64,000 nt of DNA, from positions 1 through 64,000 of the forward strand of contig NZ_JHWL01000012.1 in NCBI RefSeq assembly GCF_000622085.1, given 5' to 3'. The DNA is from Butyrivibrio proteoclasticus P6B7. GTDB lineage: Bacteria; Bacillota; Clostridia; Lachnospirales; Lachnospiraceae. A program made the position numbers and the translations under genes. Every line of letters starts with the position of its first letter. Positions within the stretch are counted from its first letter, which is position 1. The notes under the pieces are model-generated. The model made no database searches. It saw only the letters and a program-made list of their open reading frames with translations, and was not told where the DNA came from. Shown one piece after another: positions 8,673 through 16,941 of this stretch.

Positions 8673-9608
8673 TCAATAAGTAATTAATGTTCCAGCCTTG
8701 CCCTTAAGTGCATCCTGCACTGAAGAAAGAGATGTAATAAGTACTTGTCCCTCGTGGTTAGCCTCAAGGAACTCGATTGCTGCTTCAATCTTAGGAAGCA
8801 TATCTACTTCTCCGAATTCACCAGCTTCGATGTACTTCTTAGCATCTGCTACTGTCATCTTAGCGATTGGCTCCTGGTCTTCCTTACCAAAGTTCTTGTA
8901 AACAAATGGTACAGAAGTAAGGATGAATAATCTATCTGAGTGAAGGTCTGCTGCAAGCTTACCTGCGATAGCATCCTTCTCAATTACTGCTGAAGCGCCC
9001 TTAAGAACATGTCCCTGCTGAATAACTGGGATTCCGCCACCGCCACAGGCAATTACGATCTGACCTGCATCTACTAAAGTCTTGATGGCATCCATCTCAA
9101 CAATATCGATTGGCTTAGGAGCTGCAATGATACGTCTGTAGCCCTTGCCAGGCTCTTCCTTTACGAAGTTACCTTTTTTAACCTCAACATCAGCATCCTC
9201 TCTGGACATGTTACGTCCGATGGCCTTAGTTGGTGCATAGAAAGCTTCGTCATAAGGATCAACTGTTACCTGTGTAAGGATTGTGCTTACTGGCTTGGAA
9301 ATACCTCTGCTTGTAAGCTCTGACTTAAGGGAATTCTGAATATCATATCCAACATATCCCTGGCTCATAGCACTGCAAACGCACATAGGTGCTGCAGTAT
9401 AATCTATATACATACGGTGAAGCTCAGTCATGGCCTTGTGGATCATGCTGACCTGTGGTCCATTACTATGTGTGATAGTAAGCTGATAACCACTCTCAAC
9501 AAGATCTGCCAGCGCCTTGGCTGCATTCTTGGTAGCATTCATCTGCTCATTAGTTGTGATACCAAGAGCTTCGTGACCTAAAGAAACAACTGCTTTCAAA
9601 CTGTCCAT
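8673..9608 (-). CDS. arcC: Carbamate kinase
   Basis: 311 residues, the normal length. It transfers phosphate between carbamoyl phosphate and ADP, giving ATP and carbamate. The amino acid kinase fold is recognisable from HSNGPQVSMIHKAM near the N terminus, the PVSTILTQVTVDPYDEAFY block, and IACGGGGIPVI. The N-terminal nucleotide loop reads SLGHEALG in place of the common LGGNALG, a variant seen in a subgroup of carbamate kinases. GGAGG precedes ATG 9608. There is no arginine deiminase or ornithine carbamoyltransferase gene next to it, so it is not part of a classical arc operon here; it may serve another source of carbamoyl phosphate. Confidence 0.92.
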   Translation of the reverse strand: MDSLKAVVSLGHEALGITTNEQMNATKNAAKALADLVESGYQLTITHSNGPQVSMIHKAMTELHRMYIDYTAAPMCVCSAMSQGYVGYDIQNSLKSELTSRGISKPVSTILTQVTVDPYDEAFYAPTKAIGRNMSREDADVEVKKGNFVKEEPGKGYRRIIAAPKPIDIVEMDAIKTLVDAGQIVIACGGGGIPVIQQGHVLKGASAVIEKDAIAGKLAADLHSDRLFILTSVPFVYKNFGKEDQEPIAKMTVADAKKYIEAGEFGEVDMLPKIEAAIEFLEANHEGQVLITSLSSVQDALKGKAGTLITY

Positions 9609-9670
9609 ATTGGGCCTCCACTTTATTCAGAAAAGATAGGTTTATTGTACCCTATTTACCGAGGTTTTAA

Positions 9671-9714
9671 AAGAAAAAGTATCCCCAAATCCTATTTCTG
9701 AATCTGGGGATACT
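9671..9714 (-). terminator. Terminator of the htrA-clpX operon
   Basis: AGTATCCCC (9678-9686) pairs with GGGGATACT (9706-9714). On the minus strand the stem is followed by TTTTTCTTTT, a strong intrinsic terminator after the ClpX-like gene. Confidence 0.9.
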
Positions 9715-9732
9715 ATATTTATCGCAAATTGA

Positions 9733-11331
9733 TCAGACACCTGTAGCCTGCTCTGTATTAAATACAGGAAGCTTAGGCTGAACGGCATCTCCGCGGATCT
9801 CGATAACTGGTCCGCCGGTGCCTTCGATGTAATCTCTTGTAATTGTAACGCGGCCGATGTTGTCATCCTTAGGAATCTCATACATGATATCCAGCATGAA
9901 TTCCTCGATGATGGCACGAAGAGCTCTTGCTCCTGTCTCTTTTTCCAGAGCCTTCTCAGCAATAGCTTCAAGGGCGCTATCATCAAAGATAAGCTCAACC
10001 TCATCAAGAGCAAGGAGCTTCTGATACTGCTTAAGAATAGCATTCTTAGGCTCTTTTAATATCTTAACAAGCATCTCCTTAGTGAGAGCCTGAAGTGAAC
10101 AGATAATAGGAAGACGGCCCAGGAACTCTGGAATCATTCCAAACTTCTTAAGGTCCTCAACTGTAACGTTGGTAAGAAGGTTAGGATCATCTTCGTATTT
10201 GTCCTTAAGATCAGCATCAAAACCGATTGATGTCTGCTTATTAAGTCTCTGTGTAATAATCTCCTCAAGATCCGGGAAAGCACCTCCGCAGATAAAGAGA
10301 ATATTTCTTGTATTAACTGTAGCAAGTGGAACCATGGCGTTCTTGGAGCCGGCGCCAACTGGAACCTCTACGTTGGAACCTTCTAAGAGCTTAAGCATTC
10401 CCTGCTGAACTGACTCACCGCTTACATCACGGGATGTGGTGTTCTTCTTCTTGGCAATCTTATCGATCTCATCGATAAAGATGATTCCATGCTCTGTCTT
10501 CTCAACATCATTACCAGCTGCTGCCAGGAGCTTACTTACAACACTTTCGATATCATCGCCGATGTAACCAGCCTCTGTAAGAGATGTGGCATCTGCAATA
10601 GCAAGAGGCACATCAAGAAGACGGGCAAGAGTCTTAACAAGGTAAGTCTTACCACTACCTGTTGGTCCAAGTAAGAGAATGTTGGACTTCTCAATCTCTA
10701 TCTCATCCATTGTATCTGTTGCAACTCTCTTATAGTGGTTATAAACCGCAACAGACATAACCTTCTTGGCCTGGTCCTGTCCGATGATATACTCATCAAG
10801 CTTAGCCTTGATCTTGTGTGGGGCAGGGATGTTCTTGATGTCGATAGTTGCCTTTTCTGACTTCTCTGCCTTTTTCTTGATCTTCTGTGAATTAGGGATT
10901 CCTCCCATGTTCATATTGTTATTCTGCATATCCCCCAGGTTAAAGAAGCCCATGTTAGGGAAGCCGGAATTCATATTCTTATTAAGTTCGTTCATAAGAG
11001 TAGGATTGTTGAGCATGTTCTGATAATCGAACTGGCTCACAGTGTCCATGGTCTTATGCATGCAGTCGTTACATACGCAGATGTTGTTAGGAAGATGGAA
11101 CATCTTACCAGCCTTACTCTCAGGGCGTCTGCACACAAAGCAGACATCCTCGTACTCAGGGCCCTTATCCTCTGGGCCTTTGTCCTGAGATCCGGTAGAT
11201 GAATCATCTTTTTTAACATCTGAGTTATCTGATGTATTCTCTACATTATCCTCTGAATGCTCAGAAGTAATCACCTCTTCGCCATCCTTAACTTCTCTAA
11301 AATCAAACTCGTTGTCTCTATTATCTGTCAT
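9733..11331 (-). CDS. clpX: ClpX-like AAA+ unfoldase, extended form
   Basis: 532 residues against about 420 for ordinary ClpX, the ATP-driven unfoldase that feeds ClpP. A treble-clef zinc domain is present (C64, C67, C87, C90), followed by a Met/Asn/Gly-rich linker of about 60 residues, then the AAA+ module with Walker A GPTGSGKT near 222, Walker B FIDEIDK, the pore loop GYIGDD (GYVG in most ClpX), and an IGF loop (TSIGFDAD) that normally docks ClpP. The first 60 residues are an acidic, disordered-looking extension. It follows the HtrA-like gene by 23 bases, so the two are an operon. A standard clpX may exist elsewhere, making this a paralogue. Confidence 0.88.
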   Translation of the reverse strand: MTDNRDNEFDFREVKDGEEVITSEHSEDNVENTSDNSDVKKDDSSTGSQDKGPEDKGPEYEDVCFVCRRPESKAGKMFHLPNNICVCNDCMHKTMDTVSQFDYQNMLNNPTLMNELNKNMNSGFPNMGFFNLGDMQNNNMNMGGIPNSQKIKKKAEKSEKATIDIKNIPAPHKIKAKLDEYIIGQDQAKKVMSVAVYNHYKRVATDTMDEIEIEKSNILLLGPTGSGKTYLVKTLARLLDVPLAIADATSLTEAGYIGDDIESVVSKLLAAAGNDVEKTEHGIIFIDEIDKIAKKKNTTSRDVSGESVQQGMLKLLEGSNVEVPVGAGSKNAMVPLATVNTRNILFICGGAFPDLEEIITQRLNKQTSIGFDADLKDKYEDDPNLLTNVTVEDLKKFGMIPEFLGRLPIICSLQALTKEMLVKILKEPKNAILKQYQKLLALDEVELIFDDSALEAIAEKALEKETGARALRAIIEEFMLDIMYEIPKDDNIGRVTITRDYIEGTGGPVIEIRGDAVQPKLPVFNTEQATGV

Positions 11332-11354
11332 ACACTCTCCATTATAACGATGGC

Positions 11355-13067
11355 TTAGCCGTCATCGTCTTCGTCGTTACCACCCTGATTAGGCTGTCCT
11401 GGATACTGTCCTCCATTGCCGCTTCCTGGGCCATTTGAATCTGTGGCGGAATCATCTGCGCTTCCAAGTGTTACCTGAAGCTCAACTTCTTCGTATCCGT
11501 CGTCGCCTTCTCTCATTACCTTTATTGTAACAGTTGTTCCAGCTGCGTAGTACTCAAGTCTTGTAGTAAGATCTTCCATTGAAGAAATTTCTTTTCCCTC
11601 GAATTCTACGATAACATCGCCCTTCTTCATGCCTGCTGCCTCTGCAGCTCCTCCAGGAACTACTTCTGCAACATAGATTCCTTCTGGAAGGCCGTAGTAG
11701 CTGTTAACATCTGATGTTACCATTACGCCTTTGATTCCAACATAGCCACGCTCTGACTCATCCACCTTATATCTGGTCTCTTCGTTCATGAGCTCTTCGA
11801 TGATAGGCTTAGCCACAGATATAGGAATAGCATATCCCATACCTTCTACAACGTCGCCACCAAGCTTGTTAGAATTGATTCCTATTACTTCACCATTTAT
11901 GTTAAGAAGCGCACCACCTGAGTTACCAGGGTTGATGGCTGCATCTGTCTGAATAAAGGTCTTGGTCACACCTTCCTCGATCTCAACCTCACGGTTAAGA
12001 GCTGAGATAACGCCTGTTGTAACTGACTGTCCATAGCCAAGAGCGTTACCAATTGCGATGGCAGGCTCACCAAGCTTAAGTGTCTCACTGTCGCCCAGTG
12101 TTGCAACCTTGATTGTGTTGATGGTATCTGCTGAAATATCCTCAAGGTTAACTGCGATAACTGCCAGGTCCATATCTGAATCTGTACCCTTAACAACTGC
12201 AGGAACTACTGCATCGTCGCAGAAAATAACTTCAAGGGAGTCAGCACCCTCAATAACGTGATAGTTAGTAGCTACCAAGAGCTCAGTGTCGTTCTGTCCA
12301 ACAATGATGCCACTTCCTGATGCTGTAGCCTCTTCTGACTGAGAATATCCAAAGTAATTAGCTGATGTCATGAAGTTATTGTGGATCATGACCATGGCTG
12401 GCATAACTGCCTCAACCATCTCTGTGATATCTGTTACAACCGCTGAAGAAGTTGTTGTAAGTGAAACCTTCTGTGCCTGAGTTCCTGCTGCGTTCTCAGT
12501 GCTGGCTGTTGTGCTGGCATCAGCAACTGCCTCTGAACCTCCAAAGCTAAAGCCATTATGTGAGAAGTACGCAACTCCAAGTCCTGTTATGAAAAGAACC
12601 AACACTAGTGCCACAGCTATGATAGCAGGTGCTTTGTTCTTTTTCTTAGGAGGAATGTTACCTCCATTAGGTGTGTTAACGCCAGTGTTGTTCTGTGTTG
12701 CGTACTGATATGTGCCGTACACTGGCTTTGGAGTCTCATAGCCGTTGTTACCTGTTAAGCTGTCGCTGTTCAGGTTAGAAAATGGACCCGACTGTGTCTG
12801 ATATGAGTAATTGTGCTCTGGGTCAGTGTTTCCAGTATATGAATTACCAGCTACTGTCTGTGGCTGAGACTGAATCTGTGGCTGTGCACCAGTCTGTACC
12901 TGACTTGTATTCTGGAATGTATTATTAATCTGATTGTTCAGATTAGTATTCATATTTGGATTCATGTCTGAATTCACATTTGTGTTTACATTTGAATCCA
13001 CATTTGGGTTCATGTTCAAATTATAAAAATTAGGGTTTTGGTTTTGATTATTCTGCTCTTCGTTCAT
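11355..13067 (-). CDS. HtrA/DegP-like membrane-anchored serine protease with PDZ
   Basis: 570 residues. The first 140 or so are extremely Asn/Gln-rich and probably cytoplasmic, followed by one membrane segment (about 147-170, APAIIAVALVLVLFITGLGV), then an extracellular trypsin-like domain with an intact triad: H270 (NYHVIEG), D300 (SDMDLAV) and S383 (NPGNSGGAL). A single PDZ domain follows (about 445-535), then a Gly/Asp-rich tail. HtrA proteases degrade or refold damaged exported proteins. The gene lies directly upstream of the ClpX-like gene and pairs surface and cytosolic protein quality control in one transcript. Confidence 0.93.
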   Translation of the reverse strand: MNEEQNNQNQNPNFYNLNMNPNVDSNVNTNVNSDMNPNMNTNLNNQINNTFQNTSQVQTGAQPQIQSQPQTVAGNSYTGNTDPEHNYSYQTQSGPFSNLNSDSLTGNNGYETPKPVYGTYQYATQNNTGVNTPNGGNIPPKKKNKAPAIIAVALVLVLFITGLGVAYFSHNGFSFGGSEAVADASTTASTENAAGTQAQKVSLTTTSSAVVTDITEMVEAVMPAMVMIHNNFMTSANYFGYSQSEEATASGSGIIVGQNDTELLVATNYHVIEGADSLEVIFCDDAVVPAVVKGTDSDMDLAVIAVNLEDISADTINTIKVATLGDSETLKLGEPAIAIGNALGYGQSVTTGVISALNREVEIEEGVTKTFIQTDAAINPGNSGGALLNINGEVIGINSNKLGGDVVEGMGYAIPISVAKPIIEELMNEETRYKVDESERGYVGIKGVMVTSDVNSYYGLPEGIYVAEVVPGGAAEAAGMKKGDVIVEFEGKEISSMEDLTTRLEYYAAGTTVTIKVMREGDDGYEEVELQVTLGSADDSATDSNGPGSGNGGQYPGQPNQGGNDEDDDG

Positions 13068-13162
13068 GATATATCCCTTCTTCCTTTCATTTTATGGGAC
13101 TAGTATAGTTTTATTCTGTGACGGAAATGTGTTTTAATTATTATAAAAATATAATCAAATAA

Positions 13163-13468
13163 TTAATAATCTTCCTCTAAAACCTGTATCTCCATATAGT
13201 CAAAAGGAACGCTTTCCATAAAGGAATCCTTGTTAAATCGGCATTTAGCGTAAAGCTGGAACTCTTTAACCACATTATCAAGCCAGATTGGCTTGGAAAG
13301 ATCCATCTCATAGCATGCCTTCTCTATTGAATTAAACACCTTGTGGGTTCTGGTATCCTGCGTATCGTCGCAGACAACCATGTCCTTGATAAGGTGGTTA
13401 TTGTCTATTAGCTTAACCCATAATCTAAACATATCTCTATCTCCAAAACATCCCAGATCCAGTCTCAC
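13163..13468 (-). CDS. Small conserved protein of unknown function
   Basis: About 101 residues, acidic and soluble, no signal or membrane segment. Recognisable stretches are RLDLGCFGDRDMFRLWVKL at the start and FDYMEIQVLEEDY at the end. I believe similar short proteins occur in Lachnospiraceae but know no function. The start is uncertain: GTG at 13468 has no clear ribosome site and lies inside the loop of a strong hairpin (13450-13498), and the frame stays open a little further upstream without an ATG. It sits between the PHP gene and the HtrA-like gene on the same strand. Confidence 0.65.
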   Translation of the reverse strand: MRLDLGCFGDRDMFRLWVKLIDNNHLIKDMVVCDDTQDTRTHKVFNSIEKACYEMDLSKPIWLDNVVKEFQLYAKCRFNKDSFMESVPFDYMEIQVLEEDY

Positions 13469-13498
13469 TGTAATAAGAAATAAGACTAAATCTGGGAT
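13450..13498 (-). promoter_or_regulatory. Hairpin enclosing the start codon of the small conserved gene
   Basis: ATCCCAGAT (13450-13458) and ATCTGGGAT (13490-13498) are perfectly complementary. Inside them AGTCT (13461-13465) pairs with AGACT (13483-13487) across a 2-by-2 internal loop. The 17-base apical loop contains the presumed GTG start (13468-13466). There is no T-run on either side, so it is unlikely to be a terminator and may control initiation. Confidence 0.5.
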
Positions 13499-13549
13499 TA
13501 ATAATACTAAAGTATGTAACTAATATGCAAGAATTTTGGAATACTTATG

Positions 13550-14356
13550 TCACTTGTTAAGAGTAAATACTCCGCTTTCCTCAAGTCCTTTGAGGAAACT
13601 CTCTGCTGTTCTGTTTACGATAAGCTCCTCAGGGAAGTGGATATTCTCCAGGATTTCCTTAGTTTTATCCACTTTACCTATATCAAGACTGATATGTGCA
13701 TCTGTGTTAACGCAGATGCCAACACCAAGCTCAGCGCATCTTTCTGCTACGTTGGAGCAGATGGATTCATTATCATCATTAAAGCCAAAGCTGTGTTCAT
13801 TGATCTCTACTGGCTTATGAAGCTCTTTAGCAACCTTAAGAACCTCATCCATTTCAAATGGAACTCCGGCTCTTCCGATGTGTCCAATGAAGAATACCTT
13901 AGGATTCTCAAGAGCCTTAATGTACATATTAGTAGTCTGAGAAAGGCTTGCTCCTATTGTATGTCTCTTGGAATGTATGCTGGCGATAACATAATCGCAG
14001 CAGCCAAACACCATCTGCTGAAGGTTACGGGGAGTATCATAGATATCTCCGATGGTTGCCTTATAAACGCTGATGTCATGGCCAAACATATTGCCATCAA
14101 GATCAACTATATCCGCTTCGCATCCCTTAAGTACTGTCACGCCGTCCCAGTTGCGGGGCCACATGTGAGTACATAGAAGATACTGATAATTCTTGATATT
14201 CTCATAATCAGGAAAAAGCATTTCACTGAAGTGATCTGTGCTTCCAAGAAGCTTAAGTCCCGCTTCCTTGGCAGCCATTACATTTTCCTGAATTGTGGAA
14301 TATGCGTGTCTTGAAAATAAAGTATGTGTATGGGTGTCGCATTCAATTTTATACAT
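13550..14356 (-). CDS. PHP-domain phosphohydrolase (YcdX-like)
   Basis: 268 residues, a complete polymerase-and-histidinol-phosphatase fold. Metal-ligand motifs are visible in order: DTHTHT at the N terminus, STDHFSE near residue 40, GCEADIVD near 80, the region around ASIHSKRH, GHIGRAG, and NTDAHISLDIG near the C terminus. The family binds a trinuclear metal centre and hydrolyses phosphate esters; the substrate of this subgroup is not established. AAGAGGT precedes the ATG. It lies 68 bases downstream of galE on the same strand and may be co-transcribed, but a metabolic link to galE is not evident. Confidence 0.85.
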   Translation of the reverse strand: MYKIECDTHTHTLFSRHAYSTIQENVMAAKEAGLKLLGSTDHFSEMLFPDYENIKNYQYLLCTHMWPRNWDGVTVLKGCEADIVDLDGNMFGHDISVYKATIGDIYDTPRNLQQMVFGCCDYVIASIHSKRHTIGASLSQTTNMYIKALENPKVFFIGHIGRAGVPFEMDEVLKVAKELHKPVEINEHSFGFNDDNESICSNVAERCAELGVGICVNTDAHISLDIGKVDKTKEILENIHFPEELIVNRTAESFLKGLEESGVFTLNK

Positions 14357-14424
14357 ATCTACCTCTTAAATCTTCCCCATACCCCCTAAGTATCTATACT
14401 TGCTTATGATAGCTCTTTTAACAA

Positions 14425-15441
14425 TTACTCGTCGTATCCGTTAGGATTCTGACTCTGCCATCTCCAGGCATCCTCGCACATCTCTCTGATGCCGTTCTCA
14501 GCCTTCCAGCCAAGCTCTCTCTCAGCCTTGTCTGCGTTGGAGTAGCAGGTAGCGATATCTCCAGCTCTTCTGTCTCTGATTACGTAAGGAATCTTAACCC
14601 CAGTTGCTTCTTCGAAATTCTTTACGATATCAAGGACACTGTATCCTACACCAGTTCCCAGATTGTAGATATTAAGTCCACTGCCTGGCTGAAGCTTGGC
14701 AAGAGCCTTAACATGTCCCTTTGCAAGGTCTACAACATGGATGTAATCACGTACTCCGGTTCCATCTGGTGTGTCGTAGTCATTACCAAATACGTTAAGC
14801 TCAGGAAGCTTACCTACAGCAACCTGTGTAATGTATGGCATAAGGTTGTTAGGAATTCCGTTAGGATTCTCGCCGATTGTACCACTCTTATGAGCTCCGA
14901 TAGGGTTGAAGTATCTAAGAAGGACTACGTTCCACTCTGGATCAGCCTTCTGAATATCTGTAAGCACCTGCTCAAGCATGGACTTGGTCCATCCATAAGG
15001 ATTAGTGCATGTTCCCTTTGGGCACTCCTCTGTGATAGGGATAAATGCCGGATTACCGTAAACTGTAGCTGATGATGAGAAGATGATGTTCTTGCATCCG
15101 TGCTGTCTCATTACATCTACAAGTGTAAGGGTTCCTGCGATATTGTTCTCGTAGTATTCCCATGGCTTCTGTACAGACTCGCCTACTGCCTTAAGTCCTG
15201 CGAAATGAATTACGCTTTCGATCTTCTCCTTGGAAAAGATCTCCTCCAGTCCCTGTCTGTCTCTTATATCAGTTTCATAAAATGGAACCTTCTTACCTGT
15301 AAGAGCCTCAACTCTTCCGATAACCTTCTTACTTGCGTTAGCAAGGTTATCCATTACTACCACGTCGTAGCCAGCGTTCTGAAGCTCAACTACTGTGTGT
15401 GATCCGATGTATCCTGCTCCACCTGTTACAAGAATAGCCAT
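14425..15441 (-). CDS. galE: UDP-glucose 4-epimerase
   Basis: 338 residues, typical length. It interconverts UDP-glucose and UDP-galactose in the Leloir pathway, using bound NAD. The Rossmann signature [10 protein letters not shown] opens the protein, followed by FSSSATVYG (catalytic Ser/Thr region) and the YxxxK pair in [12 protein letters not shown] 15441 is preferred to an upstream TTG because AGAGG is spaced 7 bases ahead of it. It is downstream of the UDP-sugar pyrophosphorylase gene on the same strand, which is a coherent pair: one makes the UDP-sugar and the other epimerises it. Confidence 0.95.
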   Translation of the reverse strand: MAILVTGGAGYIGSHTVVELQNAGYDVVVMDNLANASKKVIGRVEALTGKKVPFYETDIRDRQGLEEIFSKEKIESVIHFAGLKAVGESVQKPWEYYENNIAGTLTLVDVMRQHGCKNIIFSSSATVYGNPAFIPITEECPKGTCTNPYGWTKSMLEQVLTDIQKADPEWNVVLLRYFNPIGAHKSGTIGENPNGIPNNLMPYITQVAVGKLPELNVFGNDYDTPDGTGVRDYIHVVDLAKGHVKALAKLQPGSGLNIYNLGTGVGYSVLDIVKNFEEATGVKIPYVIRDRRAGDIATCYSNADKAERELGWKAENGIREMCEDAWRWQSQNPNGYDE

Positions 15442-15585
15442 ATTCAACCTCTTTTCTGTTTAACAACAAACTTTTTGTTTACATCAATTGTTCCTAATGT
15501 CTTTCTTCCCCCTGACATCAACTCCATTTTATTGTCGAATCCGAATATGTACAATTTCATTTTGTTATAATAACCTGTCAAAATG

Positions 15586-16815
15586 TTATAATTCTATTCC
15601 GTTCTTCTTGCAAAGCTCACGAGCTGACTCTACAGAATCCACACCCTCTTTGTTCTTGATAGGTGCAAATTCATGCTCTCTGACAACCTCGTAAGGAAGG
15701 CATGTATCGAGCTCATGGATCATATCAAGAACCAGCTGCTCAAACTTGCAACCATTTGGGCTCTCAGGCTTAACGAGGTTTGCATTCTCATCAATATATG
15801 GAATCTTCTTCTCAACAACGTGAAGAGGAAGAGTCTTCTTGGCAATCTCATAAAGAGCTTTCTCATTAAACATATAGTTCAGGATAACGCCGTAGTTGTA
15901 TGCTGGATCGCCGTTTGCATCCTTAGCATCCATCATCTCCTGTGAAAGCTCGTAGTACTCAACGATTGAAGGTCTGCCATCCTCAAGGCACATAACACCA
16001 ACTTTCTCATCTGGAGCATTCTTTCTAACCACCTTGGCACCGCAGGAAACACCTGCCTCAACTGTTGCACCAACAAAGCAAGGATCAGCAATTCTCTGAA
16101 GAACATTATCTACAGCAAAGATATCGATCCATTCGATTCCCTCCTTAAGGAGTGTATCGCGAAGGCCTGCCTTGAGCATTGATGAGTACCAGCCCGCATT
16201 ACCGTTAGGTGATGTGGAGATTCTGCCCTTTCCTTCCATGTATACCTTGCCATCATAGTCAGAAGCTGGTGCCATATCCTGCTTGAAGAATGTCACCTTA
16301 TCCTCTGGATATCCAAAGAACTTGTGCTCCTTAAGGAAAGCAACTGTTGCGTCATTGTTCTTTTCACTGGTCATGATAAAGAGGTGGATGTAGCTGCCCT
16401 CTGCCTGATTAACTGTATCCATCAGGTTCTCAATAAGTCTCTGGAAGATGTAAACTGGCTTAGTAAGTCCAATATTATACATTCCCTTAGGATCGTCAGA
16501 ACCAAGTCTTGTTCCCATGCCACCTGCAAGGAGTACTGCTGCAACCTTGCCAGCCTTGATAGTTTCCACACCGATCTTGGTGAATTCGTCTTTTCTTTTC
16601 TCAATCTCTGATACCTGAAGAGCTGCCAGTGGCTCAAACTTACCACGAGCCTGACCCTTTCCAAGGTTCTTGCAGTTCTCAAGAATAGTGAAGTCAGTCT
16701 CTTCAATCTGTGTTAAAAGAGCTTCCTTCTCAGCGTCACTTAACTCATCATAATATTTAAGGACATGCTCCTGTCCAAATGCTTTAAGTTTCTCTTGTGC
16801 TTTAATAAAATCCAT
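15586..16815 (-). CDS. UDP-sugar pyrophosphorylase (UDPGP family)
   Basis: 409 residues. It has the UDPGP nucleotidyltransferase signature LAGGMGTRLGSDDPKG around residue 95, the later NGNAGWYSSM and FAVDNVLQRIADP motifs, and EYYELSQ. Enzymes of this family join UTP to a sugar 1-phosphate (glucose, galactose, N-acetylglucosamine or N-acetylgalactosamine). It is the eukaryote-like UDPGP/AGX type, not the bacterial GalU type. The substrate cannot be fixed from sequence by eye; proximity to galE favours a hexose or N-acetylhexosamine 1-phosphate. Cytoplasmic; GGAAGGAAA precedes the ATG. Confidence 0.88.
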   Translation of the reverse strand: MDFIKAQEKLKAFGQEHVLKYYDELSDAEKEALLTQIEETDFTILENCKNLGKGQARGKFEPLAALQVSEIEKRKDEFTKIGVETIKAGKVAAVLLAGGMGTRLGSDDPKGMYNIGLTKPVYIFQRLIENLMDTVNQAEGSYIHLFIMTSEKNNDATVAFLKEHKFFGYPEDKVTFFKQDMAPASDYDGKVYMEGKGRISTSPNGNAGWYSSMLKAGLRDTLLKEGIEWIDIFAVDNVLQRIADPCFVGATVEAGVSCGAKVVRKNAPDEKVGVMCLEDGRPSIVEYYELSQEMMDAKDANGDPAYNYGVILNYMFNEKALYEIAKKTLPLHVVEKKIPYIDENANLVKPESPNGCKFEQLVLDMIHELDTCLPYEVVREHEFAPIKNKEGVDSVESARELCKKNGIEL

Positions 16816-16883
16816 TGTAGTTTCCTTCCTGATTAATCAAACTGTCGACATTCGTAACTAATATTCTACCACAATAATAGAAA

Positions 16884-16919
16884 AGAGATAAGCTCTAAAG
16901 AATCCTAGAGCTTATCTCT
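16884..16919 (-). terminator. Terminator of the GH25 lysozyme gene
   Basis: AGAGATAAGCTCTA (16884-16897) and TAGAGCTTATCTCT (16906-16919) form a perfect 14-pair stem with an 8-base loop, followed on the minus strand by TTTTCTATT. Confidence 0.92.
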
Positions 16920-16941
16920 AATTATTCTATGGATTATAGTC

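Noticed and set aside
8673..9608. Arginine deiminase pathway operon around carbamate kinase
   Set aside because: No arcA, arcB or arcD gene is adjacent; the flanking genes are ClpX-like and MATE.
15564..15592. GTTATAAT direct repeat with 21-base period before galE
   Set aside because: AT-rich octamer that overlaps the end of the pyrophosphorylase gene; chance and -10-like composition explain it well enough.
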